DNA of 64,000 nt from Pseudomonas sp. PA27(2017) (GTDB lineage: Bacteria > Pseudomonadota > Gammaproteobacteria > Pseudomonadales > Pseudomonadaceae), in the NCBI RefSeq assembly GCF_001945445.1, contig NZ_MSXW01000008.1, forward strand, positions 124,001 through 188,000. Direction: 5' to 3'. The position numbers were made by a program, and so were the translations under genes. The notes beneath the pieces are model-generated. The model was given only the letters and a program-made list of their open reading frames with translations, searched no databases and was not told the DNA's origin. Positions 17,399 to 26,320 of the stretch are shown here, in pieces (the stretch's first letter is position 1; each line of letters begins with the position of its first letter).

Positions 17399-18934
17399 CT
17401 AGGCAGATTGCGATTCAGACGGTCCGGTGGTCCGGTCACTGTCCAGGAGGTTTCGCCGAGCCCTGTCGAGCAAGGCCTTGCGGTCGATCTTGTGGGTGGA
17501 GGCCAGCGGCAGGCTGTCGAGGAACCACACCCGACGCGGATGCTGGTAGGCCGGTGCATGGGCCAGGGCGAAATCCTTGATGGCCGCCTCCCCGACAGCA
17601 CTGCCCTGGCGCCGGACGACGAAGGCCATGGGCTTGAACCCTTTGATCTCGTCCTCGACCGGCACCACGCAGGCCTGCTGCACCTCGGGGTGACGCTCGA
17701 GAAGCTTTTCCACCTCACCGGGGTAGATGTTCTCGCCGCCACTGACGAACATGTCGTCACGGCGGCCGACGAAGGTATGGAAGCCATCGGCATCACGGTG
17801 AAATACGTCGCCGGTAACATAGAAACCATCGACCGTGAACGGTACGGCCAGATCGGTTCGGTTGTGATAGCCGGACATCAAGCCCGGGCTTTTCAGCTCC
17901 AGCACGCCCTCGTCGGCCAGCGCGCCCGCCTCGTCACGCAGGCGCACCTGCACGTCCGGATGGGCATGCCCCACCGACAGCGCCGGGCTGGGCAGGCCCT
18001 GGGGGTGAGGCCCGAACACCACCGGCCCGCCTTCGGTGGTGCCGTAGGCGTTGATGACCCGCGCATTGGGCAGCAAGCGGTGGATCTGCGCCAGCAGGCT
18101 GGCACTCACCGGCGCCGAGCCCATACGCACCACCCGTACCGAGGACAGATCGGCATGCGCCAGCAGCGCCTGCTCGCGCAGCATCATGGCGATCATCGGC
18201 GGCACGGCGGTCAGCCAGGTGCAACGGTAGCGCTGGATCGCCTCGATGTAGGCCGCAGCGCCGAACTGCGGCAGCAGCACCGCGGTGGCCCCGCTGGCCA
18301 GCACCAGCAGCGCCAGGGCCAGGGCATTCATGTGATACAAGGGCGCGGCGATCAGCGTGCGCTCATCGGCCAGCGGCGTGGCCTGCAATCGGGTGCGCAC
18401 GATCCACAAATGGGCGCGGTGGCTCAGCACCACACCCTTGGGTTTGCCGGTGGAACCCGAGGTGTAGAGCATCATCGCCGGCTCGTCGCCCTCGGGTTCG
18501 AAGGCGCTGAACGCCCCGGGCTCGGTGAACGCCTCGAGGCCCTCCGCCTCCAGCGACACCCAGGCCCTGCCCGCGGCAACCTGTTCATGGGGCGCATCGC
18601 AGAACAGCAGGCGCGCACCACTGTCGGCGATGACGAAGTCGATCAGCGCCTTGGGGAAGCGGTGGTTGACCGGCACCGCCACCAGCCCGGCACGCATGAT
18701 GCCCAGCAGCGCAGCGATCGATGCCGGCGAATTGAAAGCCAGCAGCGCGACACGCTCTCCGGCCACCAGCCCACGGGCCAGCAGGCCATGGGCGATACCA
18801 TCGGCCCGTGCATCCAGCTCGGCATAGGTGCAACGCGACTCGTTGAGCTGATTGTCCAAACCGATGAACGCCAGTCGCTCGCCAGTGGCCTGCGAGTCGA
18901 TCACGCGGCCCAGGTTACGGGTCTGCGGATTCAT
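17399..18934 (-). CDS. AMP-binding acyl/aryl-CoA ligase
   Basis: This 511-residue adenylate-forming ligase activates a carboxylic acid to its CoA thioester. The P-loop is MLYTSGSTGKPKGVVLSHR and A5 is NAYGTTEGG. A7 is YVTGDVFHRDADGFHTFVGRRDDMF, and the C-terminal lysine region is LPLASTHKIDRKALL. A GGAG site seven bases upstream supports this ATG over a GTG three codons earlier. The ATG overlaps the VOC stop by four bases. Being catalytically complete, it contrasts with the truncated AMP-binding protein of the neighbouring operon. The substrate acid is not predictable from sequence alone. Confidence 0.93.
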   Translation of the reverse strand: MNPQTRNLGRVIDSQATGERLAFIGLDNQLNESRCTYAELDARADGIAHGLLARGLVAGERVALLAFNSPASIAALLGIMRAGLVAVPVNHRFPKALIDFVIADSGARLLFCDAPHEQVAAGRAWVSLEAEGLEAFTEPGAFSAFEPEGDEPAMMLYTSGSTGKPKGVVLSHRAHLWIVRTRLQATPLADERTLIAAPLYHMNALALALLVLASGATAVLLPQFGAAAYIEAIQRYRCTWLTAVPPMIAMMLREQALLAHADLSSVRVVRMGSAPVSASLLAQIHRLLPNARVINAYGTTEGGPVVFGPHPQGLPSPALSVGHAHPDVQVRLRDEAGALADEGVLELKSPGLMSGYHNRTDLAVPFTVDGFYVTGDVFHRDADGFHTFVGRRDDMFVSGGENIYPGEVEKLLERHPEVQQACVVPVEDEIKGFKPMAFVVRRQGSAVGEAAIKDFALAHAPAYQHPRRVWFLDSLPLASTHKIDRKALLDRARRNLLDSDRTTGPSESQSA

Positions 18935-19719
18935 GCCAGGCACTCCAGTACGGTGGCGAACGCCGGGATGGCAATCACCACCCGGTCTGCCGCCTGCCGA
19001 TGGGGCAAACCAAGGCTCGCCGCACGCTGCGCCAGATCCGCCGGGTCACCACCGCGCAAGCCGATCGACACGAAACGCTCCGGCCGCGCTTGTGCGGCCT
19101 CGGGCGCCTGAATATCCCGGGTGCGCCAGGCCTGCTCGTCGATGACCTCGAGTGCGAAACGCCCATCGAAGCGCCCCAGGCGCCCGAAGAGTTCGCGCAT
19201 GTGCACCGGCTGCTCGCTGACCACCGTCAAGCGCTCGATGCTGTGCACGCCATTGGCATGGCCCAGCCACTCGGGCCGCCATACCAGCTCGGGTGTTTCG
19301 TGGTGGCAGAAATACACGCGGCCTGCCTCGAACTGCCCAGGCAGCAGCCGGACGGTACCGAAGCGTGCTTCAACAGAGGCCCCATCGACCTCCACCGGCC
19401 TGGAGAAATGCTGCACCGGCTGCACCAGAAAACCGGCCTGCACCAGAGCCGCATGGGTGCGGCGCGGGTCTTCACTGGCCAGCACCAGGCCATCGATGCC
19501 GAGGGGGCTGTCGAGAATTTCCTGCCGCAGACGCTCGACCCCGACCGGCAAGCCGATCAGCTCCAGGTAGCCCTCGGCGAACATGATCAGGTTGTTGATC
19601 GAGCCGAGGGAATGATGCCCACGCGGCGTGAGGGTGAACCCCAACCCCGCGAAGACCTCTGCCGCCCCATCGAGATCGAAGCGCGCGTTGATGACCAGGT
19701 GATCCAGTACCGCACTCAT
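18931..19719 (-). CDS. VOC/glyoxalase-like domain protein
   Basis: This 262-residue protein starts MSAVLDHLVINARFDLDGAA, close to the pattern of glyoxalase-like (DUF in Glyoxalase_3 group) proteins: LDHLVINA, then FTLTPRGHHSLGSINNLIMF and YLELIGLPVG. A second half-domain begins around LVWRPEWLGHANGVHSIERL. Two VOC modules are expected; histidines in DH, GHHS and CHHETPE are possible metal ligands. The start five bases after the thioesterase stop is chosen because the longer frame reads into that gene. VOC enzymes act as dioxygenases, isomerases or lyases; here it presumably acts on the CoA-activated or hydrolysed substrate. Confidence 0.85.
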   Translation of the reverse strand: MSAVLDHLVINARFDLDGAAEVFAGLGFTLTPRGHHSLGSINNLIMFAEGYLELIGLPVGVERLRQEILDSPLGIDGLVLASEDPRRTHAALVQAGFLVQPVQHFSRPVEVDGASVEARFGTVRLLPGQFEAGRVYFCHHETPELVWRPEWLGHANGVHSIERLTVVSEQPVHMRELFGRLGRFDGRFALEVIDEQAWRTRDIQAPEAAQARPERFVSIGLRGGDPADLAQRAASLGLPHRQAADRVVIAIPAFATVLECLA

Positions 19720-19723
19720 GGAA

Positions 19724-20146
19724 TCACGCCTTCGGTGCAGGCGTGGCATAGACCCCGCGGCCACTGGCGACCAGGTTGCCTTCGCCATCGAAGACCTGCG
19801 CCTCGGCCACCGAGAACTGCTTGCCGAACTTGATGACCGTGCCTTTGGCACGCAGATCGCCCTTGGCCGGGCGGTGGTAATCGACTCGCAGGTCGATGGT
19901 CGGCACGCCCTTGCCGGTCCTGGAAACCAGCGCCCAGTCCGCGGTCAGGTCGACCAGTGCGGCAAGTATGCCGCCATGGGTGTAACCACCCTCGACGTTG
20001 ACCACCCACTCTTCGCGCCATGTCGCACTGAGTTCGATGCTGCCCTCGCCCACCGCTTGAACCTGCAGGCCCAGCCATTGGTGATAGGGGCCCTTGAGCA
20101 GTTTGGCCTGAATGTCGGCAGCGCTCGGAAGTGTCGTTTCGGTCAT
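19724..20146 (-). CDS. PaaI-family hotdog thioesterase
   Basis: This 140-residue single hotdog domain carries the PaaI signature GGYTHGGILAALVDLTADWAL with the HGG motif and acidic D, then RVDYHRPAKGDLRAKGTV. Enzymes of this group hydrolyse aryl- or acyl-CoA thioesters, often rescuing CoA in aromatic degradation. It lies five bases before the VOC gene and 83 after the reductase gene, with a strong hairpin in that gap. Confidence 0.92.
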   Translation of the reverse strand: MTETTLPSAADIQAKLLKGPYHQWLGLQVQAVGEGSIELSATWREEWVVNVEGGYTHGGILAALVDLTADWALVSRTGKGVPTIDLRVDYHRPAKGDLRAKGTVIKFGKQFSVAEAQVFDGEGNLVASGRGVYATPAPKA

Positions 20147-20177
20147 GAGATCAATCCTGTTGAGTGTTCAGAAGGTC

Positions 20178-20207
20178 GTGCAGTCGCCCGCAAACGGGCG
20201 ACTGCAC
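20178..20207. other. Strong 13-bp hairpin within the operon
   Basis: A perfect stem GTGCAGTCGCCCG/CGGGCGACTGCAC with a CAAA loop lies between the reductase stop and the thioesterase start. No T-run follows in the direction of transcription. It may be a processing or stability element that sets different levels for the two halves of the operon. Confidence 0.55.
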
Positions 20208-20229
20208 GGTGCTGATCGATGCAAGCCGA

Positions 20230-21243
20230 TCAAGGGGTGACGACCACCTTGCCCAGCACTTCCCGGTCACGGATCAGCGCCAGGCCTTCAGCGGCCTGTT
20301 CGAGGGGCAGGACGCGGTCGATGATCGGGTCGATCTTGCCCTCGGCGATCAGGTCGAGCAGGCCGACCAGGTTGTCTTCGTAGAAGCTGTTCGAGCCTTT
20401 GATGTTGAGCTCGAAACTCCACACGTAGCGCAGGTCTTCCTTGGGGTCGTGGCCGGCAGTAGCGCCGCACACCAGCAGCGTGCCGCCACGCTTGATGCAC
20501 TTGAGCGAAGGCAGCCAGGTGTCGCCGCCGGTGAAGTTGATCACCACGTCCACGCCACCCTCGTAGTTGCGGCGCTGCGGCTTGCCGTACTGGCCGATGG
20601 CCCACTTGGAGAAGTCGGTATCGCGGTAGTTGATGACGTGGTCGGCACCCAGCGCCTTGAGGCGCTTGCCCTTCTCGTCGCTGCCGGCACAGGCGATCAC
20701 CTCGGCGCCCAGCAGTTTTGCGAGAATCACGCAGGCGGTACCCACACCGCCGCTGGCACCGAGGATCAGCACGCGGTCCCCGGCTTTCACGGTGTTGTGG
20801 GTGATCAGCATGCGGTGGGCGGTGCCGTAGGCCACCGGCAAGGCCGCTGCCTGTTCGAAACTCACCGCATCGGGAAGGCGGATCAATTGCCGTGCATCGA
20901 CGCGAGCGTACTCGGCCATGCCGCCATCGACCATTTCGCCCATCAGGCCGACATCGGGTTTCAGCGGGTTGATCAGCACGCGGTCACCGACATTCCACCC
21001 CTCCACGCCTTCACCCAGTTCGCTGATGGTGCCGGCCAGGTCGAGGCCGATGACCACCGGCAGCGGCACCTTGATGCCGGGCATGCCCTTCACGGTGAAG
21101 ACGTCGTGGTAATTGAAGGACGATGCGCCAACGCGAATTACCACGTGTCCGCTGCCCACTGCCGGTATCGGCCTGGTCACGACGCGCAACTGGTCGAGGT
21201 CGCCGTGTTCGTCGAGTACCAGGGCTTTCATGGTCTTGCTCAC
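20230..21243 (-). CDS. Medium-chain dehydrogenase/reductase (quinone oxidoreductase-like)
   Basis: This 337-residue NAD(P)-dependent reductase shows the GroES-like domain (residues 1-130) and a Rossmann domain with ILGASGGVGTACVILAKLLGAEV. The usual catalytic-zinc cysteine is replaced: the segment reads VGASSFNYHDVFTVKG, so it is likely a zinc-independent enoyl or quinone reductase. The start is a GTG, chosen because GGAG lies nine bases before it while the ATG four codons later is too far from any site. It sits 17 bases after the second importer's binding-protein gene. Confidence 0.9.
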   Translation of the reverse strand: MSKTMKALVLDEHGDLDQLRVVTRPIPAVGSGHVVIRVGASSFNYHDVFTVKGMPGIKVPLPVVIGLDLAGTISELGEGVEGWNVGDRVLINPLKPDVGLMGEMVDGGMAEYARVDARQLIRLPDAVSFEQAAALPVAYGTAHRMLITHNTVKAGDRVLILGASGGVGTACVILAKLLGAEVIACAGSDEKGKRLKALGADHVINYRDTDFSKWAIGQYGKPQRRNYEGGVDVVINFTGGDTWLPSLKCIKRGGTLLVCGATAGHDPKEDLRYVWSFELNIKGSNSFYEDNLVGLLDLIAEGKIDPIIDRVLPLEQAAEGLALIRDREVLGKVVVTP

Positions 21244-21260
21244 AGTCGTTGTCTCCGTGA

Positions 21261-22244
21261 TTACTGGATGTGTTTGGCTTGGGTGTAGGGTTCGGTGGCG
21301 AACAGGTCGTCCTTGAGTTCACCCTTGATCAGGCCGCCTTCGACGAACACCTGATGCTGGCGTCGCAGGGTCTCGATGTCGGCCGGTTCGAAGGCGATAC
21401 GATTCATGGCATCCCACTGGCCGACGTACACACGGGCATCCTTCTCGGGCAGGTTGGCGCTCTTGCGCAGGATGCGGACGACCTCATCCGGATTCGCCTT
21501 GCCCCAGGCGAGCGTGTCGCGCAGGCCGGCGATGACGCGGGCGACAACCTCCGGCTTGTCGTCAACCAGCTTGGCGGCGACCGTGCCGACGCCTATGTAC
21601 GGCACCGCTTCGGAGTGCGTGAGGGTCTTCCATTCCTCGGCGAAGCTGCCCAGGCGCTTGACCTTCAATTCGTCTTCGAGCTGGGCGATGGTGACCGAAC
21701 GCAGGGCCGCGCCATCGACCTGCTTTTGCGCCAGGAACTGCGCCAGGCGCGACTCGTTGCCGCCGACCAGGGAGAAATCGTTGGTCTTGATGCCATGGTT
21801 GCCGGCCAGCACCGCGCCAGCGATCACCGCCACCGACGAGCCAGCTGGCGACATGCCGATCTTCTTGCCCTTGAGCTCGGCCAGCGAGGTGATCGGCGAG
21901 TCGGCCGGCACCACGAACTGCACGTCGGCCGGTTGGGTCGCAGCGAAGATGCGGATCGGCACCCCTTCGGCGGCCGTTGAAAACACCCCGGCCAAGGGAG
22001 CGCCGAACGCCAAGTCGATGGAGCCGGCCGCCAGTGCGCGAATCGGCGCATTGACGTCGGGGAAGTGCACGAACTCGGCCTCGATGCCGCGCTTGGCGAG
22101 GAAATCCTTGGACTCGAGCACCGAGCCGTAGCCCAGGCTCACGCCGCTGGTCCAGTAACCGATGCGGACCTTGTCCGCCGAATGGGCAGCAAGAGGCAGC
22201 ACCGCGCTCGCGGCGAGGGCCGCGACGGCAATCAACTTACGCAT
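21261..22244 (-). CDS. SsuA/TauA/NrtA-like periplasmic binding protein (second importer)
   Basis: This 327-residue receptor has the signal peptide MRKLIAVAALAASAVLPLAAHSA. The ATG is preceded by AAGGA. Segments DKVRIGYWTSGVSLGYGSVLE, KRGIEAEFVHFPDVNAPIRALAAGSIDLAFGAP, LKGKKIGMSPAGSSVAVIAGAVL and VDGAALRSVTIAQLEDELK are typical of the nitrate/sulfonate/taurine group. It is only distantly like the first importer's receptor, so the two importers are not a recent duplication. Confidence 0.9.
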   Translation of the reverse strand: MRKLIAVAALAASAVLPLAAHSADKVRIGYWTSGVSLGYGSVLESKDFLAKRGIEAEFVHFPDVNAPIRALAAGSIDLAFGAPLAGVFSTAAEGVPIRIFAATQPADVQFVVPADSPITSLAELKGKKIGMSPAGSSVAVIAGAVLAGNHGIKTNDFSLVGGNESRLAQFLAQKQVDGAALRSVTIAQLEDELKVKRLGSFAEEWKTLTHSEAVPYIGVGTVAAKLVDDKPEVVARVIAGLRDTLAWGKANPDEVVRILRKSANLPEKDARVYVGQWDAMNRIAFEPADIETLRRQHQVFVEGGLIKGELKDDLFATEPYTQAKHIQ

Positions 22245-22270
22245 GTAGTGATCCTTGATAGAGGGAGGAA

Positions 22271-23035
22271 CTAGGGGGTTTTCCAACGGAACAGCCGACG
22301 CTCAAGAGGCTTGAGAACACCCGCCTCGAGCGACAACATCAGGGCAACCAGCAGCACGGTCCAAGCGAATACCTGATCGCTCTGCACCAGATCCGCGGCT
22401 TGGCGCAGGCGATAACCGATGCCATCGGAGGCACCGAGCGTCTCGGCCACCAGCGATACCCGCCAGCCAAAGCCGAACGCCAGGCGTGCGCCGGAAAAGA
22501 AGTACGGCAGAATGCTCGGCAGAGAGATCTTCAGCAGGATCTGCAGCCGCGACAGGCGAAACGAGCGCGCCAGCTCCACGTATTGCCGTTCCACGGTTTT
22601 CGCGCCCTGCCAGACGTTGGTCAGGATCAGCGGCATGGCGGTCATGAACACCACGAACACCGTGGTGGCGTCGGAGATGCCGAACCAGATGATCGCGAAG
22701 ATCGCCCAGATCGCCGACGAAACGGTGTTGAACACTGACAGCACCGGTTCGAAAAAACGCGCCAGTGCCGGGCTGCTGCCCAGCGCCAGCCCCAAGGGCG
22801 TGCCCACCAGCGTGGCCAGGGCGAAGCCACTGAACACGCGCCCGAGTGTGGCACTCAGGTCATGCCAGAAGGTGTCGCTGTGCAGCAGATTGCCGAGCGC
22901 GGCGAAGACCTTCTCCGGCCCCGGCAAAACGAACGATGGCAGGCGGCTCGCGGCGTACCACCAGAGCAGACCGACTATGGCGATCAGGGCAAAGCGCTGC
23001 AGGGCGAGGCTGGAAAATCGCTTGGCAGTTTCCAT
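22271..23035 (-). CDS. SsuC/TauC-like ABC transporter permease (second importer)
   Basis: This 254-residue inner-membrane permease starts METAKRFSSLALQRFALIAI, one base past the ATPase stop; a longer frame is discarded because it overlaps that gene. Family loop: VLSVFNTVSSAIWAIFAIIWFGISDATTVFVVF; later LKISLPSILPYFFSGARLAFGFGWRVSLVAETLGASDGIGYRL. About six spans are seen. Confidence 0.93.
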   Translation of the reverse strand: METAKRFSSLALQRFALIAIVGLLWWYAASRLPSFVLPGPEKVFAALGNLLHSDTFWHDLSATLGRVFSGFALATLVGTPLGLALGSSPALARFFEPVLSVFNTVSSAIWAIFAIIWFGISDATTVFVVFMTAMPLILTNVWQGAKTVERQYVELARSFRLSRLQILLKISLPSILPYFFSGARLAFGFGWRVSLVAETLGASDGIGYRLRQAADLVQSDQVFAWTVLLVALMLSLEAGVLKPLERRLFRWKTP

Positions 23036-23036
23036 G

Positions 23037-23798
23037 TCAGACCTCCAGGCGCAGGCGGCGAACCTGCTCACTGACGGCGGGCTCGGTGGGCACGCGCGGG
23101 CGCGGCAAGGCCATCGAATGAATCGCGCGAATGCGACCGGGGCGCGGCTCCAGTACCACCACCCGGTCAGCCAGGACCACGGCCTCCTCCACCTCATGGG
23201 TGACGAACAGCACCGTCATCCCGGTGAGTGCCTGCAGGCGCAGCAGCTCATCGTGCATCTGACTGCGGGTCTGCGGATCGAGTTTTGAAAACGGCTCGTC
23301 CATCAGCAACACCTGGGGCTTGACCACCAGGCTGCGCGCCAGGGCCACGCGGCTGCGCATGCCGCCAGACAACTGATGCGGCCAGGCTTTCGCAAAGGCC
23401 TCCAGCCCCACCAGACGTAACACTTCGGCAACGCGCTGGTCACGTTCCGCCTTAGCGATGCCGATGCCCTCCAGCCCAAAGGCGACATTGGCCTGTACGG
23501 TGCGCCAGGGCAGCAGACGATCCTCCTGAAACAGATAGGCGATGCGTCGCCAGTCACTGAACGCCGCCACGCTTTCACCAAAGAGGCGAAGCTGCCCCTG
23601 ATCCTCAGCCAACAGCCCGGAGACGATGTTGAGCAAGGTGCTCTTGCCGCACCCCGACGTGCCCAGCAGCGCGACTATTTCGCCCTGCCCGACGTCGAAG
23701 GAAATATCACGCAGCACCTCGAGTGCATCGAAGCGCTTGCCCACGCCCTGCAGGCTGATCGCCGCTGTCGAAAGGTGCTGCTGCAGCGCCGCGTTCAT
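23037..23798 (-). CDS. SsuB/TauB-like ABC transporter ATP-binding protein (second importer)
   Basis: This is a 253-residue ATPase. Walker A is GTSGCGKS, the signature LSGGMRSRVALARSL, Walker B VLLMDEPFSKLDP, and the switch FVTHEVEEAVVLADRVVVLEPRPGRI. Its ATG overlaps the stop of the GntR gene as ATGA, so the regulator and importer are translated together. Confidence 0.94.
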   Translation of the reverse strand: MNAALQQHLSTAAISLQGVGKRFDALEVLRDISFDVGQGEIVALLGTSGCGKSTLLNIVSGLLAEDQGQLRLFGESVAAFSDWRRIAYLFQEDRLLPWRTVQANVAFGLEGIGIAKAERDQRVAEVLRLVGLEAFAKAWPHQLSGGMRSRVALARSLVVKPQVLLMDEPFSKLDPQTRSQMHDELLRLQALTGMTVLFVTHEVEEAVVLADRVVVLEPRPGRIRAIHSMALPRPRVPTEPAVSEQVRRLRLEV

Positions 23799-24523
23799 CG
23801 GGCCAATCTCGCGGCCAACAGTGGCAGCGACGCGCCGGCTTCGCTGAGGCTGGCATAGACCTTTTCCAGCGTCATGGCCTGAAAGGTCTCGATGTGCCGG
23901 CGGGCAATCAGCTCGGCGCGCTTGCCGTCGCCGTCTTCGAACGCGGCGATCATCGCGTTGTGATCATGCTTGATCTCGGGTTTGGTGCCCTGGACGTTGA
24001 AGCCCAGTGCTACCAGGCGAGTCATCTCGTCCATCAGGCCGGACAGTGTGCGCAACAGACGCTCATTACCCGCAGCTCTGGCGATCTCCAGGTGGAATGC
24101 CTTATTGGCGTCCATGAACACGTCGATCTGATCAGGCAGCGGCACCGGGTGGCGTACCCGGCAAGCTGCCTCCAACACGCGAAGGCGCTCGATGTCGACG
24201 CGGCCGACCGCCAGACGAGCCGCCAGCGGCTCAAGCTGCACGCGCAGGGTGAACACTTCCTCGACATCCTTCACCGTCACCGGCGCAACCTGATAGCCCT
24301 TACGTGGCAGCGACTGAATGAAGCCTTCGTGGGCCAGGCGAGTAAGGGCGATGCGGCAGCTGCTCTTGCCAATTCCATAGGCCTCCATCAACCCTGGCTC
24401 GGTCATCAACGCACCGGGCATCAGCCGGCAGGAGAGGATGTCGCGACGAATGCGAGCGTAAGCCGAATCACCCTGACTGGTGGTGTCGACTGGCTGGGAA
24501 GATGATGCAATGGATAACGACAT
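23795..24523 (-). CDS. GntR-family (FadR/FCD type) transcriptional regulator
   Basis: This 242-residue regulator has an N-terminal winged helix (YARIRRDILSCRLMPGALMT, then GKSSCRIALTRLAHEGFIQSLPRKGYQV) and an all-alpha FCD ligand domain from about residue 90 (EVFTLRVQLEPLAARLAVGR). FCD domains bind carboxylates, often with a metal held by D and H residues; a FHLEIARAAGNERLL helix is present. It is the first gene of the thirteen-gene operon, so it probably represses the operon including itself until the imported acid appears. A TTG five codons upstream is less likely than this ATG. Confidence 0.9.
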   Translation of the reverse strand: MSLSIASSSQPVDTTSQGDSAYARIRRDILSCRLMPGALMTEPGLMEAYGIGKSSCRIALTRLAHEGFIQSLPRKGYQVAPVTVKDVEEVFTLRVQLEPLAARLAVGRVDIERLRVLEAACRVRHPVPLPDQIDVFMDANKAFHLEIARAAGNERLLRTLSGLMDEMTRLVALGFNVQGTKPEIKHDHNAMIAAFEDGDGKRAELIARRHIETFQAMTLEKVYASLSEAGASLPLLAARLAR

Positions 24524-24539
24524 TCGGCAGCCTATCAAG

Positions 24540-24972
24540 TGGCAGTGAGCAGCTCACAGGGCCGGCCTGTGGTGCCTACGGATAGCCGCTAACCTAGACT
24601 AGAAGAGGTCGATTTCGAACGAATTAATTCCGCTATATATATAAACGGGAGGTATAGACTGAGCTTCTCAAGAAAACTTTAGCGTATATAAAAACCGCTA
24701 GGAGCCTTATCGTGCGCGGCCTGAAGCTTTGGTTGAGCATGCCCTCACCACCCTCAGGGCCGCCTCCAGGCAGCGTCTGATAGCCATATTTTTTAGGTGT
24801 GCGCGGTCGGCGCAACCTGAGCGCCAGCAACCGATGCGCCTGACGGACACGACTGCGATACGTCTGCCAGGCGTTCTCGTGTGAAGACTTGGCGCGCCGC
24901 TGCCGTCACGACATGGCTGATGGGTACGGCGCTCGAACGGCACAAGAGCAGCGTGAAGCGCTGCTCAGCGCA
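24540..24972. promoter_or_regulatory. Promoter region of the GntR-led operon
   Basis: No gene is seen. The AT-rich core contains two similar elements, CCGCTATATATATAAACGG at 24630-24648 and AGCGTATATAAAAACCGCT at 24681-24699, about five turns apart. They are candidates for the GntR operator and promoter of the operon, but I cannot fix a -35/-10 pair. A short CACAGG/CCTGTG inverted repeat lies at 24555-24571. Confidence 0.4.
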
Positions 24973-26103
24973 TCACTGCGGCAGGCACTGCCGAATCGCA
25001 TCCGTGGCAACCTCGACATCCTCGAGCGTGGTGTAGCGCCCCAGGCTCAGACGGATGCTGCGATAAGCCTGGGTTGCATCCAGGCCCAGCGCGAGAAGCA
25101 CGTGAGACGGCGCATTGCTGGCCGAATTGCACGCCGACGTGGACGAAAAAGCCAGGCTACGGCTCAGACTTTCGACATTGAACCAGGGGTTATCGATGCG
25201 CAGATTTAACGTGTGCGGCACACGTTGGGTACCACAGCCATTGAGCTGCACGCCGGGAAGGTTTAGTAAGCCTTCGCGCATTTGCACGCTGAGCTGCGCG
25301 ATACGCCGGTTCTCCTCGTCCATTACCTCATTTGCTAATGCGAACGCGCTGCCCATGCCCACGATCTGGTGAGGGGCCAGGGTGCCGGAGCGCAGGCCCT
25401 GTTCATGGCCACCACCATGAATCTGTGCTTGTACCAGCGGGCGCGCACGCTCCCCCACGTAGAGTGCGCCAATGCCTTTGGGGCCATAGGTCTTGTGCGC
25501 CGAAAACGACATCAAATCCACCGCCAGATGGGACAGATCGATCTTCACCTTGCCGGTAGCCTGGGCGGCGTCCACGTGAAACAGCGCGCCACGCTGGCGA
25601 ACCCGCTCGCCGATCGCTGCAATGTCGGTCAGGGTGCCGAGCTCGTTGTTGACGCGCATCAGCGACACCAGCAGGGTGTCGTCACGCAACGCTGCGGCGA
25701 CCGCATCAGGCTGGATCAGTCCATCACCATCGGGCTGCAACCAGGTGACGTCGAAGCCCTCTAGCTCCAGCTGCCGGGCAGTATCGAGCACAGCCTTGTG
25801 TTCCAGGCTACTGGTCACGATATGCCGGCGTCCCTTTGTTGCGGCTGCCACGCCTTTGAGCGCCAGATTGTTGGATTCGGTAGCACCCGAGGTCCACACC
25901 AGGTTATCGGCAGTAGTGCCGACCAATTCGGCAACCTGCCGACGCGCCGTCTCTACTGCAACACGTGCCCGTTGCCCAAACGAATGCGAGGATGACGCCG
26001 GGTTGCCGAAAATCGTCTTGCGCCCCATGTGGGCCAGCATGTCCTGAATCACGACATCATCGATAGGAGTGGTGGCAGCGTAGTCGAAATAGCGCTCTGT
26101 CAT
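24973..26103 (-). CDS. Cysteine desulfurase (NifS/IscS-like), stand-alone
   Basis: This 376-residue PLP enzyme takes sulfur from cysteine as a persulfide. It starts MTERYFDYAATTPIDDVVIQ, preceded by AAGG. The PLP lysine lies in SFSAHKTYGPKGIG, the cofactor histidine in SSLEHKAVLD, the Asp in LFHVDAAQATGK, and the catalytic cysteine in SSTSACNSASNAPS. There is no iscU, iscR, hscA or suf gene nearby, so it is not the housekeeping Fe-S enzyme. It is divergent from an Lrp-family regulator with 217 bases between them, which suggests control by an amino acid, perhaps cysteine. Confidence 0.92.
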   Translation of the reverse strand: MTERYFDYAATTPIDDVVIQDMLAHMGRKTIFGNPASSSHSFGQRARVAVETARRQVAELVGTTADNLVWTSGATESNNLALKGVAAATKGRRHIVTSSLEHKAVLDTARQLELEGFDVTWLQPDGDGLIQPDAVAAALRDDTLLVSLMRVNNELGTLTDIAAIGERVRQRGALFHVDAAQATGKVKIDLSHLAVDLMSFSAHKTYGPKGIGALYVGERARPLVQAQIHGGGHEQGLRSGTLAPHQIVGMGSAFALANEVMDEENRRIAQLSVQMREGLLNLPGVQLNGCGTQRVPHTLNLRIDNPWFNVESLSRSLAFSSTSACNSASNAPSHVLLALGLDATQAYRSIRLSLGRYTTLEDVEVATDAIRQCLPQ

Positions 26104-26220
26104 GGGATACGGCCTTCTGGGTCGAAAAAACGCCACCTAAAGCGGCGGATCAGAGCGAATATGCTAGGGGAAAGGTACAAGAATAAATTTGATATTTAGC
26201 TGCTACCTTCAAGCAAAAAA

Positions 26221-26264
26221 GAAATTTAATTCCACTAAAAATCATTTCAACGGAATTTATTTCC
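26221..26264. promoter_or_regulatory. Candidate Lrp-type operator in the divergent promoter region
   Basis: GAAATTTAATTCC and GGAATTTATTTCC form an imperfect inverted repeat (10 of 13 positions) with centres 31 bases apart, in an AT-rich gap between the desulfurase and Lrp genes. Lrp-family proteins bind such AT-rich dyads, often repeated with helical phasing. Confidence 0.4.
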
Positions 26265-26320
26265 AATAATATTTGATTAAGTGCTTTGGTTATTCCTCAA
26301 TCATCTTAACGAGCTACACC

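Noticed and set aside
24555..24571. CACAGG/CCTGTG palindrome as the GntR operator
   Set aside because: The arms are only six bases and G+C-rich, unlike usual FCD-GntR operators (TGGTnnnACCA-like). It is only mentioned in the promoter entry.
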